Of a DNA stretch of 64,000 bases, positions 21,101 to 29,487 are shown one piece after another (position 1 is the first letter of the stretch; every line of letters begins with the position of its first letter). The stretch comes from Candidatus Palauibacter soopunensis (GTDB lineage: Bacteria; Gemmatimonadota; Gemmatimonadetes; Palauibacterales; Palauibacteraceae), in assembly GCF_947581735.1 (NCBI RefSeq), contig NZ_CANPVT010000001.1, positions 1 through 64,000 of the forward strand, given 5' to 3'. A model generated the notes under the pieces. It did no database searches, had not been told where the DNA came from, and saw nothing but the letters and a program-made list of their open reading frames with translations. The position numbers and the translations under genes were made by a program.

Positions 21101-22410
21101 TCCATCACGAGGTGGGCGTTCGTCCCCGAGATCCCGAACGAGTTCACCCCCGCGCGTCGCGGCCCTTCCGGACGGCTCGGCCACTCCATCATCGACGAGG
21201 TCACCCGCAGCGGAAGGCGGTCCCAGTCGAGGCTCGGGTTGGGATCGTGGAAATGGAGGTGCTTCGGAATCACGCCACGGTTGAGGACGAGCGCCGCCTT
21301 GATCACGCCCGCCACGCCCGCGGCCGATTCCAGGTGCCCGATGTTCGTCTTCACGGAGCCCATGAGAAGGGGGTTGTCCGCATCCCGGCCCTTCCCGTAG
21401 ACCGCCACCACCGCGTTGGCCTCGATCGGGTCGCCCACCGTGGTTCCCGTCCCGTGGGCCTCCAGGTAGTCGACCTCGAGGGGAGAGACGCCCGCATCCG
21501 CCAGCGCCGTCTCCATCACCTCCTCCAGCGCCGGCGTGTGCGGCACCGTGAGCCCCGTGCTCGCTCCGCCGTGGTTCACGGCCGATCCGCGGATCACGGC
21601 CCAGATCCGGTCGCCGTCCGCCGCCGCCTCGCTCAGCCGCTTGAGGACGACGACCCCGCACCCCTCGCCCCGCACGTATCCGTTGGCCGACGCGTCGAAG
21701 GTTTTGCACTGCCCATCGGGCGACAGCATCATCGCGTCCGCGCGGAGTTCGTAGATGCGGCCGTTGAGGATCGCCTGCACGCCGCCGGCGATGGCCAGAT
21801 CCGCCCTGCCCTGCTGCAAGTCCGCCACCGCGTCGTGGACCGAGACCATGGAGGACGCGCACGCGGCGTCCACCGCTTTCGCCGGCCCCCGGAGCCCGAG
21901 CACGAAGGAGACCCGGCCGCTGGTGCCGTTCAGGTTCGTGCCGCTGAGCGCGTAGAGGCAGCTGGCCGCCTCGGCAGGCTTGCTCGAGTCCACGACGAGC
22001 ATTCGATACTCGTCGTTGCTGATCCCGGTGTAGACGCCGGTGAGGGTCTCCCTCAGCCCGTCGGGATCGATCCCCGCGTCCTCGAGCGCCTCCCAACTCG
22101 TCTCCAGCATCATGCGCTGCTGCGGATCCAGCAGTTCCGCTTCGACGGGTGAGATCCTGAAGAACGCGTCGTCGAACTGGTCGATATCGTCCACGAAGGC
22201 GCCGAAACGGCAGCCGTCGCTCAGGACCGCGTTGTCCCCGAAGATCTGACCCCAACGCCCCACGCCGGAACCGGGGACCCCCTCCTGGACGGAGTTCCCG
22301 CCCTCCTCGAGCAATCGCCAGAACGCCGGAATGCTCGACGCGCCAGGAAAACGGCACGCCATTCCGATGATCGCGACCGGCTCCGCCCGCCGCCCGTTTC
22401 GATCTGCCAT
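12134..22410 (-). CDS. Type I polyketide synthase, KS-AT-DH-cMT-ER-KR-ACP-KS0-AT0
   Basis: About 3,425 residues once one missing base near 15715 is restored. The ATG at 22410 follows AAGGGG. KS (10-435): C184, H319 in EAHGTGT, H359. AT (575-935): GHSIGE with S670 and a malonyl-type AFHS at 774-777. DH (949-1240): H981 in HxxxGxxxxP, D1152. cMT: VIEVGAGTG at 1478-1486. Structural psiKR: about 1660-1860. ER (1868-2180): LVHAGAGGVGLAA. KR: TGGLGGIG at 2196. ACP: GMDSL with S2501. The second KS has C2744 but Asn at 2879 for the HGTGT histidine; the last AT has GHGVG (G3234), lacks the AFHS block and is about 50 residues shorter. This order is that of highly reducing, methylating iterative synthases and should make a C-methylated, largely saturated chain. 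There is no thioesterase. Confidence 0.88.
15715..15716 (-). other. Apparent one-base deletion (frameshift) in the PKS KR domain
   Basis: Reading the minus strand, the frame gives NGRRDPDPEAEE and then becomes meaningless. In the neighbouring frame the KR continues as IRALRQRGATIQVELADMTD. Adding one A to the short GAA-CG run gives EETIRALRQRG, exactly the expected KR sequence. The total length of the gene is one base short of a multiple of three. A sequencing or assembly error in a short A-run is the simplest cause; a real frameshift would split the synthase into two proteins. Confidence 0.85.
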
Positions 22411-22483
22411 GGTTATGGTCCCCTTGCCGGCCGGCTTCCCCGGACCGGACATTTGTTCGGCCGCAACGTCACCCGAAAGCAGT

Positions 22484-22514
22484 GTCACTCCAAAATATGA
22501 CGTGAAATATCACG
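22484..22514. promoter_or_regulatory. Operator-like inverted repeats upstream of the PKS
   Basis: CGTGA-AATA-TCACG occupies 22501-22514, and GTCA-N10-TGAC (22484-22501) abuts it. They sit in an AT-richer island between the diverging synthase and creatininase-family genes, about 75-105 bases before the synthase start. A dimeric repressor or activator could bind here and serve either gene. No convincing -35/-10 pair was found on either strand. Confidence 0.35.
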
Positions 22515-22591
22515 CCGTTGTAGTCCGGCCAATCCGGCCCGGCTCCGGGCCGGCCGATTCCGGTCCGGCACGAGGAAACAGGAGGAGGACG

Positions 22592-23503
22592 ATGACGCAC
22601 GCCCGTTCGACGTTGACCGCCCTGATCGCCCTGGTGGCGATCCCCCTCGCAGTCCCGGCCGGAGCCATGGGCCAGAACCGGGACATGACGCCGGAGGAGC
22701 GCGCCCGTCTCATGGCGGAATACGAGGCGCGGATCGACGCCGAACTCGTCTCGGAGCGCCCGATCGAGATGTTCGACTCGATCTGGATCGAGGAACTCAC
22801 GTGGATGGAAGTCCGCGACATGATGGCGGACGGGTACAACATCGCGATCGTCTCCACGGGCGGCATCGAGCAGAACGGGCCCTACGTCGCCACGGGCAAG
22901 CACAACTACGTGCTGCAGGGGACGTGCGAGGCCATCGCCCGGGAGCTGGGCAGCGCGCTGTGCGCGCCGGTCATGAAGCTCGTTCCCGAGGGAAATATCG
23001 ACGAACCCTCCGGCCACATGCGCTACCCCGGCACGATCTCGCTCCGCCAGGAGACCTTCGAGGCGGTGCTGGATGACGTCGCTTCGAGCCTCCGGGCGCA
23101 CGGCTTCGAACACATCGTCTTCATCGGCGACAGCGGCGGGAACGTGCAGGGGATGGCGAACGTCGCGGCACGCCTCAACGAGCGCTGGGACGACGCCCAC
23201 GCCCATCACATCCCCGAGTACTACCGCTACGGAGGCGGGGACTTCCTCGAGTCCGAGCTGGGGATCGTGGAGACGGAGAACGACGGCATCCACGACAGCT
23301 TCGGCATCACGAGCCTGATGATGACCGTCGACCCCACCGTCGTCCGCTACGACCAGCGCGTGGAGGCCGGGCTCGCGAAGATCAACGGCGTCCCGATCGC
23401 CCCGAAGGAGAAGACGATCGAGATCGGCCTCAAGCTCCGGGCCTACCGGACCGCGCTCACCGTCGAGAAGATCCGCGAGTCCATCGCCAACACCGGCACG
23501 TAG
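22592..23503 (+). CDS. Secreted creatininase-family protein
   Basis: A 303-residue protein with an N-terminal signal peptide ending near PAGAMGQN. The start is ATG 22592 behind a strong GGAGGAGGA site. The rest has the creatininase fold: STGGIEQNGPYVATGKHN corresponds to the GSxEQHGPHLP metal-binding segment, with the histidine in GPH replaced by tyrosine. FIGDSGGN matches the family GHGGN block, with aspartate-serine in place of glycine-histidine. Two usual metal ligands are thus changed, so the classical amidohydrolase activity is uncertain. It is likely periplasmic. It diverges from the polyketide synthase, and a link to it is possible only through shared regulation. Confidence 0.8.
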   Translation: MTHARSTLTALIALVAIPLAVPAGAMGQNRDMTPEERARLMAEYEARIDAELVSERPIEMFDSIWIEELTWMEVRDMMADGYNIAIVSTGGIEQNGPYVATGKHNYVLQGTCEAIARELGSALCAPVMKLVPEGNIDEPSGHMRYPGTISLRQETFEAVLDDVASSLRAHGFEHIVFIGDSGGNVQGMANVAARLNERWDDAHAHHIPEYYRYGGGDFLESELGIVETENDGIHDSFGITSLMMTVDPTVVRYDQRVEAGLAKINGVPIAPKEKTIEIGLKLRAYRTALTVEKIRESIANTGT

Positions 23504-23522
23504 CGCGAGTTTCCCACCGCTC

Positions 23523-23552
23523 AGCCCGCGCGGCTCACGGTCCGCGCGGGCT
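23523..23552 (+). terminator. Hairpin after the creatininase-family gene
   Basis: AGCCCGCGCGG (23523-23533) and CCGCGCGGGCT (23542-23552) form a perfect 11-bp stem with an eight-base loop, 19 bases after the stop codon. There is no T-run. Position and strength favour a transcription stop or 3'-end stabiliser. Confidence 0.5.
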
Positions 23553-23620
23553 CGTTGAATCTCACCGCCCCCCGCGAGGCGTAACACTCCCTTTCGGCCG
23601 GCCCCAGGAGAGAAGGACGA

Positions 23621-24694
23621 GTGGCGAGTCCCCAACCGAGTTCCCCCATCCCCGCGCGAAGCAAGCTGATCGTCGGCACGCTCGCGTTCGGCGGACTCAC
23701 CGCGCTGGGGCTCGTGGCGCTCATCCGGTGGCGCCCTCCTTCCGAACTCGACAGCATCCTCGCCCGCATCACGCCGGGGTTCGCCGTCGCGCTGCTGGCG
23801 CTGCTCGCACTGGATTTTACGCTGGGCGGCCTCCGATACCGGCTGCTCCTCGACGGCCGCGTCTTCTCGCGCGTCCCGCTCTGGCACTGCATGCGGGCGA
23901 ACTGGGCGAACATGCTGCTGGGCGCGATCACGCCGGCGCAGACCGGCGGCGGTGCCGCGCAACTCTACGTGCTGTGCCGGCGCGGGGCGCGGCTGTCCGA
24001 AGCGATTCTCTGCTCATTGCTGACGTTCGTGGCCACGCTGCTTTTCTTCGCGTTGGGCGGCCTCGCCGCCCTGGGGTTTCTGCCGGGCGAGGCGTTGTCC
24101 CGGGGCGTGCTGGTCGCGCTCGCAGTCGCGGTGGCGGTCATTGCGATGCTGGCCGGGCTGCTGATTTCGGCCGTCACGGCCCGGCGGCGAACCGTTCGGC
24201 TGCTCCGACGCTTCCTCAACGCGGTTTCAAGGCGGGGGACGCGGGTCCGGCGCTGGGCGGCGGCGGGCAGGCGCCTGCTGAGCCGTGAGATCGACCGGCT
24301 GGCCTCCGGGGTCCGGGCGGTGGCCTCGCGCGGCAAGGTGACGCTCGTCTGGGTGTGCGCCGCGACCGCCGTCCTCTACCTCAACAAGTACTTCATGGGT
24401 TACGTCCTCGCGGCGTCGCTCCAGGGGCCGGTCGACCTCTCCTTCATCGGACTCCAGCTCCTGCAGCACATCGTCCTCTATTTCTCGCCGACGCCGGGCG
24501 CCTCCGGCGTCGCGGAGGCCTCGACGGGCCTGCTGATGAATCGGGTGCTGCTCGCCGAGGTGACGGTGCTGTGGGTCGTGGGCTGGCGGCTGCTCACAAC
24601 GTTTTTCGGGACGATCCTGGGAGCGTTCGTGCTGTTCGCCGAGGCGCGGCGACACGTCGATGACGTCCGGGCCGAGGAGAGGGGGGCGGCGTAA
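23621..24694 (+). CDS. Flippase-like (LPG synthase TM region) membrane protein
   Basis: A 357-residue integral membrane protein of the UPF0104/AglD-MprF transmembrane family. It has about eight hydrophobic segments. The family-typical NWANMLLGAITPAQTGGGAAQ lies after TM3, and FSPTPGASGVAEAS lies near the C-terminus. Proteins of this family move or present lipids across the inner membrane. There is no catalytic synthase domain. The start is GTG 23621 behind CAGGAGAGAAGG. The TAA stop shares its last A with the ATG of the PLD enzyme, so the two are coupled, which supports a joint role in phospholipid handling. Confidence 0.85.
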   Translation: MASPQPSSPIPARSKLIVGTLAFGGLTALGLVALIRWRPPSELDSILARITPGFAVALLALLALDFTLGGLRYRLLLDGRVFSRVPLWHCMRANWANMLLGAITPAQTGGGAAQLYVLCRRGARLSEAILCSLLTFVATLLFFALGGLAALGFLPGEALSRGVLVALAVAVAVIAMLAGLLISAVTARRRTVRLLRRFLNAVSRRGTRVRRWAAAGRRLLSREIDRLASGVRAVASRGKVTLVWVCAATAVLYLNKYFMGYVLAASLQGPVDLSFIGLQLLQHIVLYFSPTPGASGVAEASTGLLMNRVLLAEVTVLWVVGWRLLTTFFGTILGAFVLFAEARRHVDDVRAEERGAA

Positions 24695-25839
24695 TGAAAC
24701 TCTGCGTCGGCGGGGCCGAGTTCTGGAAACGCCTCGAACGCGACATCCGCGGCGCGCGCGACTACGTCTACATACAGACGCTCTCCTTCGAGGGGGACGC
24801 GGCCGGGCTGGGCCTGGCGGAAGCCGTGCTGGCCTGTGAAGCGCCGCGCAAGCGCATCGTCGCCGACGCCGTGACGAAGTACCTGATCAACGACCGGTTC
24901 ATCGGCCTGCCGCGGGCGCGGCGCGACCCGGCCCTGCAGCGCGAGGTCGCGGCCACCGGCGAGATGTGCGACCGGCTGGAGCGCGGCGGCGTGCCCGTGA
25001 GGTTCACGTGGCCCGTGGGACGGCGATTCCACCGACTCATCGCCCGCAACCACAAGAAGCTGGTCGCGATCGACGACCGGATCGCCTACCTGGGCGGCAT
25101 CAACTTCAGCGAGCACAACTTCGCCTGGCACGACTTCATGATCCGGATCGAGAGCCCGGGGATCGCGGCGTTCCTGCGCGAGGACTTCGAGCACACGTGG
25201 CGGGGACACGACCGGGCCGCCGCCGCGCAGATCGACGGCGACGAGATCGTGGTCGGCGAGGGCCGGGGCAACGCCGGGTTGCGCGACGCCGTCTCCCGCG
25301 CGCTCGATCGGGCGACCCACCGGATCGTCGTCCAGTGCCCATACATCAGCGAGCCCTTCTGGAGCGCCCTCGGCCGGGCGCACCGCCGCGGCGTGCACGT
25401 CACGGTGATGATGCCGGAGGATCACAACCGGGCCGTCATGAAATGGGGTACGCTCGACGCGTCGCGGCGCGAAGGCTTCGAGGTGCTCATGCTGCCCGGT
25501 CCCATGACGCACGCGAAGGTGATGCGGATCGACGACTCGGTGGTCCTCGGTTCGGCGAACTTCGACTACGTGAGCTTTCGCATGCAGCCGGAGATCGTCC
25601 TCATCACGAGCGCGCCCGATCTCGTCCGCGACATCGGAGAGCGCATACTGGAGCCCGATCTCGCGCGCTGCCGGGAGCCGGCGGAGGAGCGCCGCCAGCG
25701 GTGGCGCGAGCACCTGGGCGGCATCTCGATGCGCGTGCTGGAGTCGCTCTCCTCCACGATACGCGAGCGCCGGCCGAGCCCGATCCCGCTCGCGACGTGG
25801 CGCGACGGACGCGCAAAGCCGGGCCGACGACAGGATTGA
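24694..25839 (+). CDS. Cardiolipin synthase-like phospholipase D family protein
   Basis: A 381-residue protein with two HKD half-sites. The first is RNHKKLVAIDDRIAYLGGIN (HxKxxxxD), and the second is THAKVMRIDDSVVLGSANFD. Both keep the histidine, lysine and aspartate needed for phosphatidyl transfer. Cardiolipin synthases usually have one or two N-terminal transmembrane segments. Here the protein starts directly with the catalytic part, so it may be a soluble or peripheral ClsB/C-type enzyme. It most likely condenses phosphatidyl groups or hydrolyses a phosphodiester at the inner membrane. It is coupled to the flippase-like protein and followed four bases later by a YkvI-like membrane protein. 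Confidence 0.88.
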   Translation: MKLCVGGAEFWKRLERDIRGARDYVYIQTLSFEGDAAGLGLAEAVLACEAPRKRIVADAVTKYLINDRFIGLPRARRDPALQREVAATGEMCDRLERGGVPVRFTWPVGRRFHRLIARNHKKLVAIDDRIAYLGGINFSEHNFAWHDFMIRIESPGIAAFLREDFEHTWRGHDRAAAAQIDGDEIVVGEGRGNAGLRDAVSRALDRATHRIVVQCPYISEPFWSALGRAHRRGVHVTVMMPEDHNRAVMKWGTLDASRREGFEVLMLPGPMTHAKVMRIDDSVVLGSANFDYVSFRMQPEIVLITSAPDLVRDIGERILEPDLARCREPAEERRQRWREHLGGISMRVLESLSSTIRERRPSPIPLATWRDGRAKPGRRQD

Positions 25840-25843
25840 GCCG

Positions 25844-26950
25844 ATGACTTCGTGGTTTCGGCGGTATCTGCTCCCCGGGTTCATCTTCCAGTCCATCATC
25901 ATCGCGGGCGGGTACGGAACCGGGCGCGAACTCGTGGAGTTCTTCCTCCGCTTCGGTCCGCTGGGCGGACTACTGGGAATGCTCCTCCCGTCCACGATCC
26001 TCGTCAGCATCACCGCGATGGCCTCGTTCGAGTTCGTACGCGTCTTCGGGACATACGACTACCGAACGTTCTTCCAGCGTCTGCTGGGGCGCGGCTGGTT
26101 CGTGTACGAGATCGGGTATCTTGCGGCCGTCCTCCTCATCCTGGCCGTGATCGGCTCCGCCGCGGGGACGTTCCTGCTCGAGACGTTCGGGCTGCCGTAC
26201 GCGGCCGGCGTGGTCGGACTCCTCGTCACCGTCGGCTTCCTCGTCTTCAAGGGGACGGACGCGATCGAGCGCTTCCTGTCGGGCTGGTCGTTCGTCCTCT
26301 ACGGCGTCTACCTGGTGTTCTTCGCCTGGTCCATCGGCGCCTTCGGAGAGGCGATCGGCGCGGCGTTCGCATCGGGCGAGGCACGGGAGGGATGGGCGCT
26401 CTCCGGGTTCCGCTACGGGGTGCTGCAGGTGTCGCTCGTGCCCGCGATGCTGTTCGCGACGCGCCACATTCGGCGGCGGCGGGAGGCGCTATGGGCGGGC
26501 GCCCTCACCGGGCCGATCGCAATCATCCCCGGCGTTCTCTTCCTCGTGGCGATGGCGGGGCAGTACCCGGGCATCGTGGACCGCCCCGTACCCGCCAACT
26601 ACCTCCTCGAACTGCTCGGTTCGCGGGGATTCCAGATCACCTTCCAGGTCGTCCTCTTCGGCACCCTCATCGAGTCCGGCACCGGCGTGATCCACGCGTT
26701 CAACGAGCGGGTCGCAGGCGTGTTCGCGGCCCGTCGGGCCCAAATGCCCTCTGCGCTGCGTCCGGCCGTGGCGGTTCTTCTCCTCATCGTCGCCTCGCTC
26801 CTCTCGCGGTTCGGGATCATCGACCTCATCGCGACGGGCTACGGCGCCCTGAGCTGGGCCTTCCTCTTCATCTTCGTGCTTCCGCTGCTGACCATCGGGA
26901 TGTACAGGCTGTACCGGGGCGGAGCCGCGGGGCGCGGAGGATCCGCGTAG
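25844..26950 (+). CDS. YkvI-like membrane protein
   Basis: A 368-residue polytopic membrane protein with about ten hydrophobic segments. The N-terminus (GFIFQSIIIAGGYGTGRELVE) has the glycine-rich unwound first helix seen in LeuT-fold transporters and is typical of the YkvI family. Near the C-terminus, LIESGTGVIHAFNERV is also well kept in that family. Transport is likely, but no substrate is known for most members. It follows the PLD enzyme by four bases, so it belongs to the same operon. Its C-terminal six residues are Gly/Arg-rich and disordered. Confidence 0.75.
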   Translation: MTSWFRRYLLPGFIFQSIIIAGGYGTGRELVEFFLRFGPLGGLLGMLLPSTILVSITAMASFEFVRVFGTYDYRTFFQRLLGRGWFVYEIGYLAAVLLILAVIGSAAGTFLLETFGLPYAAGVVGLLVTVGFLVFKGTDAIERFLSGWSFVLYGVYLVFFAWSIGAFGEAIGAAFASGEAREGWALSGFRYGVLQVSLVPAMLFATRHIRRRREALWAGALTGPIAIIPGVLFLVAMAGQYPGIVDRPVPANYLLELLGSRGFQITFQVVLFGTLIESGTGVIHAFNERVAGVFAARRAQMPSALRPAVAVLLLIVASLLSRFGIIDLIATGYGALSWAFLFIFVLPLLTIGMYRLYRGGAAGRGGSA

Positions 26951-27046
26951 GGCGAAATCGGGTCGGCGTCCCTATATTGGAGGGTTAGGCAGGAGAAGGT
27001 TCGAGGAGCCAGATCGCACCGCCGGTCGTGGAGGACGAGCGATTCC

Positions 27047-29482
27047 ATGAAGAGACTCGCGATTGCGCTGTCCTGCATTGCGCTTTGGGGGTTGATTTCC
27101 ACGCTTCCTGGCGGCTCGTCTCTCTCCGCCCCTCTCCCCGCCCAGGCCCGTGAATTCATCCCGGACACGATCCCGCAGACGGTCGTGAACCAGGTCTGCA
27201 CGAATTGTCACAACGACACCCGGGTGCTGGGGAACCTCTCGCTGGAGCGTTTCGAGGTGGAGATGGCCCACCTCGAGGCGGAGACGGCGGAGAAGATGAT
27301 CCGCAAGCTCCGCGCCGGAATGATGCCGCCGCCGGGGATCCGGCGCCCGCCGCCCGAAGACCTGCTCGCGCTCGCCGAAACGCTCGAGGCGCGTGTCGAC
27401 GCCGTGGCGGCCGACCGCCCCGACCCCGGCGTCCGCTCGTTCCAGCGGCTGAACCGGGCGGAGTACGAACGCTCGATCCGGGCGCTCCTCGGACTCGACA
27501 TCGACGCCTCCGCCTACCTGCCGAACGAGACGATCAGCGCGGGCTTCGACAACATCGCGGACGTCCAGAACCTCTCCGCGACGCTGCTCGAGGGGTACCT
27601 GACCGCGGCGAGCGAGATCAGCCGGCTCGCGCTCGGGGACCCGACCGTCACGCCGAGCGAGACGGAATACGAGGTGTCCCGATACGCCGAGCAGCGGCAG
27701 CACGTGCCCGGCACTCCGATCGGCACGCGCGGCGGGATCTCCGTCGTGCACAACTTCACCGCGGACGGGGACTACGTCTTCCGGCTCGCCTTCCAGCACG
27801 AGTCGACCGGGAACTTCTTCGGGCAGACGACGCCGTTCGACGAGCAGGTCGAACTCTCGGTGGACGGGGAACGGCGGGCGCTCATCGACATCGACCGCTG
27901 GATGCACCGGCAGGACCCCAACGGGGTTCAGGTCGAGACGCAGCCGATTCACGTGACGGCGGGGCCGCACCGCGTGTCCGCCGCCTTCATCAAGCGCTTC
28001 GACGGACCGATCGAAGACCTGGTGTCGCCGCACGAATGGAGTCTCGCGGACAAGAAGATCGGCTATTCGCACGGGATCACGGTCGTCGCCCACCTCCGCG
28101 ACCTCACGATCCGGGGGCCGTTCGGCGTGTCGGGCGTGTCGGAGACGCCGACCCGGACGCGCGTGCTGACGTGCCGGCCCGAGACCGGGGATGAGGCGGC
28201 GGAGCGCCGCTGCGCGCGGGAGATCGTGGAGCGGCTGGCGGCGCAGGCCTACCGGCGGCCGGTGGACGGAGCGGATGTCGACGCACTCCTCGCCCTGTAC
28301 GACGCCGGGGCGGAGGAGGACGGCTTCGAGGTCGGCATCCGGACGGCGCTCCAGGGCATCCTCGCGAGCCCGGACTTCATCTTCCGCTTCGAGGAACCGC
28401 CGGCCGGGGCGGGGACCGAGGGTCCGTATCGCATCGCGCCCCTCGATCTCGCTTCCCGGCTCGCCTTCTTCCTGTGGGGGATGCCGCCGGACGAGGCGCT
28501 CATCGAGGCGGCCCGGACGGGCGGGCTGGACGACGCGGCCGGCGTGGAAACCCAGGTCCGCCGCATGCTCGCGCACCCGAACGCCGAGGGGCTGGCGACG
28601 CGCTTCGCCGCGCAGTGGCTGCGGCTGCAGGACCTCGACAGCGTGCACCCGGACGCGCTCCGCTTCCCCGACTTCTACGAGCAGCTCGCCCGCGACATGC
28701 GCCGCGAGACGGAGCTTCTGTTCGAGCACCTGGTGCGGGAGGACCGCAGCTTCTTCGAGTTGCTGACGGCGGACTACACCTTCGTCAACGAGCGGCTCGC
28801 GCGGCACTACGGAATGGCCGGCGTGGCCGGAACCCACTTCCGGAAGGTCGACTATCCCGACGACGCCCGCCGCGGCGTGCTGGCGCACGGGAGCATCCTC
28901 ACCTCGACCTCGCATGCGAACCGGACATCGCCCGTGCTGCGGGGCAAGTGGATCATGGAGGTCCTGTTCGGGACGCCGCCGCCCCCGCCGCCCCCGGACG
29001 TGCCGGACCTCGAGGCGATCGACGAGGCCGAGGAGGGCCGCTTCCTGACGGTGCGCGAGCGGCTGGAGATGCACCGCGCGAGTCCCGCCTGCCGTTCGTG
29101 CCACCGCGTCATCGACCCGCTGGGGCTCGCGCTCGAGAACTTCGACGTGACGGGCGCATACCGGATCAAGGACCAGGGGCGCACGGTCGATCCCAGCGGC
29201 GACCTGTACGACGGAACACCGCTCTCGGGGCCGGCCGACCTGCTAACCGCCCTGCTATCGCGGCGCGAGTCGCTGGCGAGGGCGTTCACCGAGAGTCTCA
29301 TGGCCTACGCTCTCGGACGCCGTGTCGAGTACTTCGACATGCCGACCGTGCGCCGCATCACGCGCCGCGCCGAGGCGGAGGACTACCGCATGTCCGCCTT
29401 CATCCTCGGAGTGGCGGAGAGCCCGGCCTTCCTCATGAGCCGGGGCGGCGCCATCGTCGAACAAGACAACCAGGGGACGTGA
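27047..29482 (+). CDS. DUF1592-family secreted protein with c-type haem motif
   Basis: An 811-residue exported protein. The signal peptide ends near LPAQA. QVCTNCHND gives a CxxCH haem-binding motif (C51, C54, H55). The DUF1587 part follows (VRSFQRLNRAEYERSIRALL), then DUF1595/1592 (FIFRFEEPP, RLAFFLWGMPPDE), DUF1588 (VNERLARHYGM, GVLAHGSIL) and DUF1585 (GRRVEYFDMP). A second CRSCH lies in ACRSCHRVIDPLG. This order is that of the planctomycete cytochrome-like proteins, also common in Acidobacteriota and Gemmatimonadota. They are always paired with a DUF1552 protein, encoded five bases downstream. An oxidative role at the cell surface, perhaps on polysaccharide or steroid-like substrates, has been suggested, but no function is proven. 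Confidence 0.9.
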   Translation: MKRLAIALSCIALWGLISTLPGGSSLSAPLPAQAREFIPDTIPQTVVNQVCTNCHNDTRVLGNLSLERFEVEMAHLEAETAEKMIRKLRAGMMPPPGIRRPPPEDLLALAETLEARVDAVAADRPDPGVRSFQRLNRAEYERSIRALLGLDIDASAYLPNETISAGFDNIADVQNLSATLLEGYLTAASEISRLALGDPTVTPSETEYEVSRYAEQRQHVPGTPIGTRGGISVVHNFTADGDYVFRLAFQHESTGNFFGQTTPFDEQVELSVDGERRALIDIDRWMHRQDPNGVQVETQPIHVTAGPHRVSAAFIKRFDGPIEDLVSPHEWSLADKKIGYSHGITVVAHLRDLTIRGPFGVSGVSETPTRTRVLTCRPETGDEAAERRCAREIVERLAAQAYRRPVDGADVDALLALYDAGAEEDGFEVGIRTALQGILASPDFIFRFEEPPAGAGTEGPYRIAPLDLASRLAFFLWGMPPDEALIEAARTGGLDDAAGVETQVRRMLAHPNAEGLATRFAAQWLRLQDLDSVHPDALRFPDFYEQLARDMRRETELLFEHLVREDRSFFELLTADYTFVNERLARHYGMAGVAGTHFRKVDYPDDARRGVLAHGSILTSTSHANRTSPVLRGKWIMEVLFGTPPPPPPPDVPDLEAIDEAEEGRFLTVRERLEMHRASPACRSCHRVIDPLGLALENFDVTGAYRIKDQGRTVDPSGDLYDGTPLSGPADLLTALLSRRESLARAFTESLMAYALGRRVEYFDMPTVRRITRRAEAEDYRMSAFILGVAESPAFLMSRGGAIVEQDNQGT

Positions 29483-29487
29483 TTCAG

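Noticed and set aside
15898-22152. A very long open frame (about 2,080 codons) on the plus strand opposite the PKS.
   Set aside because: It is the antisense of clear PKS domains; its protein is Arg/Gly/His-rich low complexity with no recognisable fold, as expected from GC-rich codon bias.
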